Translations under genes and position numbers: made by a program | DNA from: JBHJGM01 sp050331815 | GTDB lineage: Bacteria; Verrucomicrobiota; Verrucomicrobiia; Opitutales; JBHJGM01 | NCBI GenBank assembly: GCA_050331815.1 | Contig: JBHJGM010000011.1 | Location: 62,001-126,000, forward strand | DNA: 64,000 nucleotides | Direction of reading: 5' to 3' | Shown: in pieces, positions 59,096 to 64,000 of the stretch | Layout: each line of letters starts with the position of its first letter | How positions within the stretch are numbered: position 1 is the first letter of the stretch | The notes under the pieces: model-generated | Told to the model about the DNA's origin: nothing | Databases searched by the model: none | The model's input: the letters and a program-made list of their open reading frames with translations, nothing else

Positions 59096-59688
59096 TGAAC
59101 ACCCAGGACCTAGTCAAAAAGCTCAAGACCTATCCCCTGGCCGTGGTGGGCGCCCTGCTGACCGTGGTCGTCGGTGGTTTTGGCTTTGTCCGTTCCGACG
59201 TGCTGCCCGAATTGCGGCTGCGCTGTGACGACCTGCGCCACGAACTTAGCGGCTACGAGGCCAACATCCGCGCCGGAGATAGTCTCCAGGACGATCTGCT
59301 CAATGCCAAAGGTGTCGTCACCAAAATCGAGCGCCGCTTGATCGACCCTGAGGAAACCATCGCCAACCTGCAGTACTTCCTCGCCTTTGAAACCAGCACC
59401 GGCGTCGATCTGAGTGACCCGCGCCTGTCGGGCATCACCGGTGGGAATTACGCGGCGGCCGCCACCAAAGGCAAAAAAGGCAAGAAGCCCAAGGCGACAC
59501 CCTTTTCCGAGGTCAGCTACAATCTCGATGCCTCCGGTTCCTACGAGGACCTTCTGGGCCTCGTGCACGCCCTCCAGGCCAGCCGCTTCTTCATGCGCGT
59601 GGATGCCATCAACCTGCGTCCATCGCAAAGCCTCGAAGGCGGCAACATGGACATGGGCCTCACCCTGAGCATCCTCGGCCAGCCCTGA
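59095..59688 (+). CDS. PilO-like inner-membrane protein
   Basis: This 197-residue protein has a short N-terminus, one helix (YPLAVVGALLTVVVGGFGFV), a coiled coil and a periplasmic domain with SYNLDASGSYEDLLGLVHAL. This last segment resembles the PilO domain (...xxxGxYxxLxxFLxxL). A Gly-Lys-rich insert (TKGKKGKKPKATP, about residues 123-135) is unusual. It would pair with the PilN-like protein. The assignment depends on topology and gene order. Confidence 0.75.
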   Translation: MNTQDLVKKLKTYPLAVVGALLTVVVGGFGFVRSDVLPELRLRCDDLRHELSGYEANIRAGDSLQDDLLNAKGVVTKIERRLIDPEETIANLQYFLAFETSTGVDLSDPRLSGITGGNYAAAATKGKKGKKPKATPFSEVSYNLDASGSYEDLLGLVHALQASRFFMRVDAINLRPSQSLEGGNMDMGLTLSILGQP

Positions 59689-59713
59689 GTCCTCCTTTGC
59701 GCGCCTACCTGTC

Positions 59714-60271
59714 ATGAATTTCCAACTACATACACGTCTGCTCTCCGCTCTGCTGGCCGGTACCGCCGCGCTGATTCTGGGTGCGGGCGATGCCTTTGCG
59801 CTGGGACCGCGCGTCTCCTCGCCGGCCAAGCGCCAGTCGGCCATCGAGAAAGCCTCGGAAATCCTCAACAAGGACTACGACGCGTTGTGGGCCCAATGCG
59901 AAAACCTGCCCAATCCTTTTGTGTGGCAGCAGGAGCCCGAACCGGTCGAGCCCACCAAAGTTGTCGAAAAGGCACCGGTGCCGGTGGCCCCACCGCCTCC
60001 GCGCGTGATCCCGGACAAGGTGATCCTGCCGCTGATTGGCAAAAAATTTCAGGTCAAGGGGGTGATGGGTCGTGGAGACCGCAAAATCCTCATGACGCCT
60101 TCTGGAAAGATGACGGTCGGCGACGTCCTTCGCGCCACCGTCAACGGTAAAACCTACGTCATTATGATTTCAAAGATTACTGACAAGGAAGTCATCCTGA
60201 CTCTCAACCAAGCAACCTTCACCAAGCAGATCGCGCCCTCCTTGCCATCGAATTACCTAACGAAGGACTAA
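59714..60271 (+). CDS. Exported PilP-like protein
   Basis: This 185-residue protein has a signal peptide (LLSALLAGTAALILGAGDAFA) without a lipobox. A Pro-rich linker follows (EPEPVEPTKVVEKAPVPVAP, about residues 76-95), then a small C-terminal beta domain (KVILPLIGKKFQVKGVMGRG ... VGDVLRATVNGKTYVIMISK). PilP and GspC have a similar linker and beta domain that contact the secretin. I see no closer sequence match, so position between pilO and the secretin is the main evidence. Confidence 0.6.
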   Translation: MNFQLHTRLLSALLAGTAALILGAGDAFALGPRVSSPAKRQSAIEKASEILNKDYDALWAQCENLPNPFVWQQEPEPVEPTKVVEKAPVPVAPPPPRVIPDKVILPLIGKKFQVKGVMGRGDRKILMTPSGKMTVGDVLRATVNGKTYVIMISKITDKEVILTLNQATFTKQIAPSLPSNYLTKD

Positions 60272-60339
60272 CCTGGCAGCGAACGCGCGTGCGCGAGCAA
60301 TCCAATACGCGCGCGTCCGGCCAAAACTCACCACGCACA

Positions 60340-63300
60340 ATGAACGCAACCCAAAAGACCCGGATGTCTCTTGCCGCTACGCTCGCCTGGTTCGGTGCCT
60401 TCGCCTATGGAGCAGACCAGCAGCAGCCGGCGGAGCCCAGCCTGCCACCGAATCTGGCGGCTGAATTGCCACGCGGACCTTCCCTGGAAGACCAGATGGC
60501 TGCCTCCAATCCCGAAATCGAGTACGTTTCGGATTCGCCCGAAGTTGAAGCCGCCTCGAGTTTGATCGATGGCTTCCTCTCCGGTAACGCCGCCATCAAC
60601 TCGCTGGACGAAGATGCCGAGCCCGCCGCCGACACCGGTGCCGCCTCGGACCTCATCAACGGCTTTCTCAGTGAGAACGCCGTCGACGCCGGCGAGCCCG
60701 CTGCGCCCAGCACGCCCGAGAATCCTCTGGCCAATTACCGCATCGATGGTGAGCCCGTCGTGGCGCCCGCCAGCGACGCGACCGAGATCGTCGTCGATAT
60801 CGATCTCGAGGGCTACCCGGAAGGCACCGACGAGGCCGCTACTTTCTCAGCGCCCGCTGGTGAGCAAGCCGACGTCGATTTTGTGACGGTCGAGGATATC
60901 GAGATTGAACTCGACGACCTGCCCGACACCGAGGACACCCTCATCGAGCAGACCCCGACCGAAGACAACTTTGAGTCCGACGTGGCTTTCGGCTTCTCCG
61001 CGCTGAACGAAGGGGACACCCCCGAGGTCATCGAAATCGCGGACGTCGAAGTCTCCGCCATCGAAGAGGATGGGGCGCTGGTCGATCTCGACGAGCCCGA
61101 AACCACTGACCTTTTCGCCGAGCCAGCAAGCGATGGCGCTGGTGACGTGGCCTTTGATGCGCAGACGGATTCCGCAGTAGGTGAGATCTACGTCGGCGAA
61201 GCTCCGGAAACCCCAGCAGTCTACGAAGACGCCTACGTCGGTGAAAATCCGGCCGCCATTACCGAGGTGACGACGGACACCTGGACTGAAGGCACCGAAA
61301 CGGTCTCCACCGAAACAGATGACAGCTGGAGCGATTCCTTCAGCGTCGATTCGACGGAAGCAACGCCTGATTCCGACTTCGCGACGGTCTCCGTCGACGA
61401 CACCACCGGCGTCGAAGATACCTTTGTGGATGCCGAAGCCACGGATGAATTCGTAGCCACCGAAGCCTACACGGAAACCACGGACGACTTCGCCACCGAG
61501 GACAGCTTCGTTGAAGTCGAATCGGTGACCGAAGACAGCTATGTCGAAATTGACGATCCCACCAGCGACGCAACCGGCGCGGACGCCTTCACGGCCTTCC
61601 CGGTCGACACCGACTCCGGCAGCCAAATCGGCGGTGGCGGCGACTTCGTGGAAATAGAGGACGATGGCTCACTGGTTTCGATAGACAGCCTGGAGAGCAT
61701 CGGCGACGACTCGCTCAACGCCTACAACGTGGATGAAGTCGATATCGACCTGTTCGACGAGTCCGCGACCGACACCGTCAGCTTCGAGGATGGTTTCGAG
61801 GGTACGCCCACCGAGATCGGCCTTGAAAGCGACAGCGGCATCAGCGGTTCTTTCGACATTGATGCGGTCACGACCGAGAGCAGCGACATTCCCACCATCG
61901 ATGTGGAGATGCCCTCGCTGGCTGAGATCGACCTCGACTACGGCGATACGACCTCACCTGAGCCAGTCAGCGATTCCGCGGGCGTGGTGGAAGATGACGT
62001 TATCGACCTCGTCGATTTTCCCGACCAGGAAATCCGCGCGATCATCCGCGATGTCTCCGACCTCTTTGACTTGAACGTGGTCATCCCCGACGCACTCGTG
62101 GGCCGTACTTCGCTGAAGCTGCGCAACGTCACCTGGCGTCAGGTCTTCCAAGTGGTGCTGGAGCCCGCCGGCTTCACCTACATCGAGGACGGGAACATCA
62201 TCAAGATCAAGAGCATCACCGATCTCGAGCGCGAACCCACCGCCACGCGCGTCTACCTGATCAACTTTGCTGACGCCAGCTCGCTGCAGGGCTCGCTCAC
62301 ACCGCTGATCGACAGCGGCGCCGGCGGTCGCATCCAGGTGGACCGTCGCACCAACGCGCTGATTATCACCGAGCGCCCGTCGCGCATGAACGACATTCAG
62401 GAGGTCATCGAGCGCCTCGACCGCCCGACCGCCCAGGTCATGATCGAGGCCAAGTTCATCGACGTCTCTGACACCAACGACAAGAACCTCGGCTTGGACT
62501 GGTCTTCGATCGACAACATCGAAATCGGCAGCTTCGACGGTCTTTATCAGGCCAGCGATGCCGCGGGCCCCTCGGGTGTCTTCTCCGCCGCACCGACCGG
62601 CGCGTTGACCACCGTGCTCTCCGCACCGGAGTTCAACGTCGTGCTGCGCGCTCTCAAGCGCAACAGCAACGCGCGTCTCATCTCCAACCCGACCGTGGTG
62701 GCGATGAACAACACCCGCGCGCTGATCAACATCTCCGAGGAGTACCCGATTCCGGAGTTCACCTTCAACGAGGAGCGCGGCACCTTCGAAGTCAGCGGCT
62801 TCGAGTACCGCCCGATCGGTATTCTGCTCGACGTGCTCCCACAGGTGAACTCGGCCGGCTTCATCAACCTGACCATCATTCCCGAGATCAGCTCGACGGA
62901 AGACTCGGTCAACTTCAGCGGCGGTGCCGGTACCTCGACCGAGATTCCGATCATCGACACCCGCAAGACCGAGACCACGGTCATCCTCAAGGATGGGTAC
63001 ACCCTGGCTGTTGGTGGTCTGATGGAGGATCGCGAGAGCAATCTGACGCGCAAGCTGCCGCTCTTTGGCGACATCCCGCTGGCCGGACGTCTGTTCCGCG
63101 CCGATGAGAAGACCCGCACTGTGCGCAACCTGATCATCTTTGTGACGGCCCGCACGCTCAACCCCGACGGTACCAGCTTCGAGGAGATCATCGACCCGCG
63201 CCGCCTCTACGAGATGGGTGTCGACGAGCGTGACATCCCCGGCTACCAAATGCCTGACGAGGAACGCGCCGTGTACGAAGAGTTGCGCCGCCTGCGCTCC

Positions 63301-63453
63301 GAACTGCGTGCCCGCGATGCCTACCAGCGCATCGAGTCCGAACTCGCCATCGAAGCTGGCTTCACCGCCGTGGGCGATGAGGAAGGCCTAGACGATGACA
63401 ACGAGCAGCTGTCCAACAGCAACTTCGGTCGCGGCTTTGGCGTGCGTCGCTAG
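60340..63453 (+). CDS. Secretin (PilQ/GspD family) with a very long acidic N-terminal region
   Basis: This 1037-residue protein has a signal peptide (MSLAATLAWFGAFAYGA), then about 500 residues rich in Asp, Glu, Ser and Thr. From residue 135 to 565 I find no Lys, Arg, His or Cys. The conserved part begins at about 553: a secretin N-domain (LVDFPDQEIRAIIRDVSDLF ... FQVVLEPAGFTYIEDGNIIK), an NolW-like domain (VYLINFADASSLQGSLTPLI ... NALIITERPSRMNDIQEVIE), and the secretin beta barrel (VMIEAKFIDVSDTNDKNLGL ... GYTLAVGGLMEDRESNLTRK). A C-terminal tail follows. It forms the outer-membrane pore. Start ATG 60340 is chosen over GTG 60289. Confidence 0.92.
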   Translation: MNATQKTRMSLAATLAWFGAFAYGADQQQPAEPSLPPNLAAELPRGPSLEDQMAASNPEIEYVSDSPEVEAASSLIDGFLSGNAAINSLDEDAEPAADTGAASDLINGFLSENAVDAGEPAAPSTPENPLANYRIDGEPVVAPASDATEIVVDIDLEGYPEGTDEAATFSAPAGEQADVDFVTVEDIEIELDDLPDTEDTLIEQTPTEDNFESDVAFGFSALNEGDTPEVIEIADVEVSAIEEDGALVDLDEPETTDLFAEPASDGAGDVAFDAQTDSAVGEIYVGEAPETPAVYEDAYVGENPAAITEVTTDTWTEGTETVSTETDDSWSDSFSVDSTEATPDSDFATVSVDDTTGVEDTFVDAEATDEFVATEAYTETTDDFATEDSFVEVESVTEDSYVEIDDPTSDATGADAFTAFPVDTDSGSQIGGGGDFVEIEDDGSLVSIDSLESIGDDSLNAYNVDEVDIDLFDESATDTVSFEDGFEGTPTEIGLESDSGISGSFDIDAVTTESSDIPTIDVEMPSLAEIDLDYGDTTSPEPVSDSAGVVEDDVIDLVDFPDQEIRAIIRDVSDLFDLNVVIPDALVGRTSLKLRNVTWRQVFQVVLEPAGFTYIEDGNIIKIKSITDLEREPTATRVYLINFADASSLQGSLTPLIDSGAGGRIQVDRRTNALIITERPSRMNDIQEVIERLDRPTAQVMIEAKFIDVSDTNDKNLGLDWSSIDNIEIGSFDGLYQASDAAGPSGVFSAAPTGALTTVLSAPEFNVVLRALKRNSNARLISNPTVVAMNNTRALINISEEYPIPEFTFNEERGTFEVSGFEYRPIGILLDVLPQVNSAGFINLTIIPEISSTEDSVNFSGGAGTSTEIPIIDTRKTETTVILKDGYTLAVGGLMEDRESNLTRKLPLFGDIPLAGRLFRADEKTRTVRNLIIFVTARTLNPDGTSFEEIIDPRRLYEMGVDERDIPGYQMPDEERAVYEELRRLRSELRARDAYQRIESELAIEAGFTAVGDEEGLDDDNEQLSNSNFGRGFGVRR

Positions 63454-63495
63454 ACGGCTCAAAAGTCACCAAGGCCCTTGGGCCTTGAACCTTTC

Positions 63496-63523
63496 AAACG
63501 GCAGCGTAAGCTGCCGTTTTTTT
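63496..63523 (+). terminator. Rho-independent terminator of the pil operon
   Basis: AAACGGCAGC (63496-63505) pairs with GCTGCCGTTT (63510-63519) across loop GTAA, followed by a T-run to 63523. It lies 43 bases after the secretin stop and abuts the mtaB start codon. Confidence 0.92.
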
Positions 63524-64000
63524 ATGGTCAGCCTGCAACACCGACCCCGCCGCGCCAGCCTGCACACGCTGGGCTGCCGGCTGAATCAGTCCGAGACGCG
63601 CCTGCTGGAAGAGCGTTTGCAGGCTGCGGGCTACGAGGTTGTGCCCTTTGGCGAAACTGCGGAACTCGGCATCATCAACACCTGCACCGTCACCGCCCAG
63701 GCCGAATTGAAATGCCGCTACGAGATTCGCCGTTTCCTGCGCAAAAACCCGCGGGCTTTTCTAGCTGTGACCGGTTGCTATGCCGAAAGCGGCCACCGCG
63801 TGCTCGCCACAATGCCTGGGGTCGATCTGATCCTGGGCAATCAAAACAAGCTTTCCCTGCCGGACTACCTGGGCGACGGCTCTAAAAACTCCGTGCCGGT
63901 CGTGATTCGCGACCGCCTCACGCGCGAGGATTTCACCATCGAAGCCGCAGGTGACTGGCCTTTCGCGCAACGGGCTAACCTTAAGGTGCAGGACGGCTGC
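63524..64000 (+). CDS. mtaB: tRNA t6A37 methylthiotransferase MtaB, N-terminal part (3' end outside window)
   Basis: The frame from ATG 63524 is open to the window end (159 residues). It has the methylthiotransferase N-domain cysteines: LHTLGCRLNQSETRLLEERL, ELGIINTCTVTAQAELKCRY and FLAVTGCYAESGHRVLATMP. These three cysteines hold the auxiliary 4Fe-4S cluster; the radical-SAM CxxxCxxC motif would lie beyond the end. MtaB-type spacing (NTCTVTxxA) favours it over MiaB or RimO. The start codon directly follows the T-run of the pil terminator. Confidence 0.9.
   Translation, partial: MVSLQHRPRRASLHTLGCRLNQSETRLLEERLQAAGYEVVPFGETAELGIINTCTVTAQAELKCRYEIRRFLRKNPRAFLAVTGCYAESGHRVLATMPGVDLILGNQNKLSLPDYLGDGSKNSVPVVIRDRLTREDFTIEAAGDWPFAQRANLKVQDGC

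Noticed and set aside
61954..63249. 431-codon minus-strand open frame
   Set aside because: It is antisense to the secretin core, whose conserved domains are certain.

Overview
The window is about 60% GC, gene-dense and entirely chromosomal housekeeping or envelope DNA. I see no phage, transposon, CRISPR array or integrase. It most likely comes from a Gram-negative member of the Verrucomicrobiota, probably class Opitutia. The grounds are the 53-residue small basic protein at 19.4-19.6 kb (a family I associate with Verrucomicrobia and Chlamydiae), an omega subunit of the form common in that phylum, a 32-residue COX24/AURKAIP1-like ribosomal protein, a fused CcoN-CcoO oxidase, a PEP-CTERM-like tail on a tiny protein, and an outer-membrane secretin. 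The taxonomy is inference.

Layout. 0-1.6 kb: the end of a sigma-54 activator, a PstS-like periplasmic protein and tRNA-Gly(GCC). 1.7-12.3 kb: a lipooligosaccharide core locus with four GT9 (heptosyltransferase-type) modules, two GT2 enzymes, a GT10 fucosyltransferase-type enzyme, an MsbA-like flippase and an unusual fusion of an LpxL-type acyltransferase to a GT9 domain. A DUF721/DciA-like gene and a HAD phosphatase end its leftward operon. 12.4-17.4 kb: serS, tilS and ftsH. 17.5-21.4 kb: a tiny PEP-CTERM-like protein, an Mpv17-like membrane protein with an esterase, the small basic protein, cutA, rpoZ, smpB and trmL. 21.4-32.7 kb: an FAD monooxygenase and a seven-gene peptide ABC transporter locus with two binding proteins, two permease sets (one fused into a single chain) and one ATPase pair. 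32.9-36.9 kb: hrpA. 36.9-45.2 kb: a cbb3 oxidase operon read leftward (ccoS-like, ccoNO fusion, ccoQ, ccoP, ccoG, small membrane protein, SafE-like, ccoI). 45.5-54.7 kb: dusB, an apiosidase-like glycosidase with a PhyH dioxygenase, nadE, accA, a TPR protein, aat and a zinc-ribbon coiled-coil protein. 55.1-57.1 kb: rnpB RNA, rpsT, a divergent RluA-like protein and the tiny ribosomal protein. 57.4-63.5 kb: a pilMNOPQ-type operon ending in a secretin. The window ends inside mtaB.

Functional themes are envelope assembly (core oligosaccharide, flippase, secretin and pilus alignment complex), microaerobic respiration, peptide import and translation or tRNA modification. The items I would examine first are the secretin's roughly 430-residue segment with no Lys, Arg, His or Cys, the acyltransferase-GT9 fusion, the fused DppB-DppC permease inside a two-receptor transporter locus, the possible structured leader before pilM, and the bacterial Mpv17-like protein.
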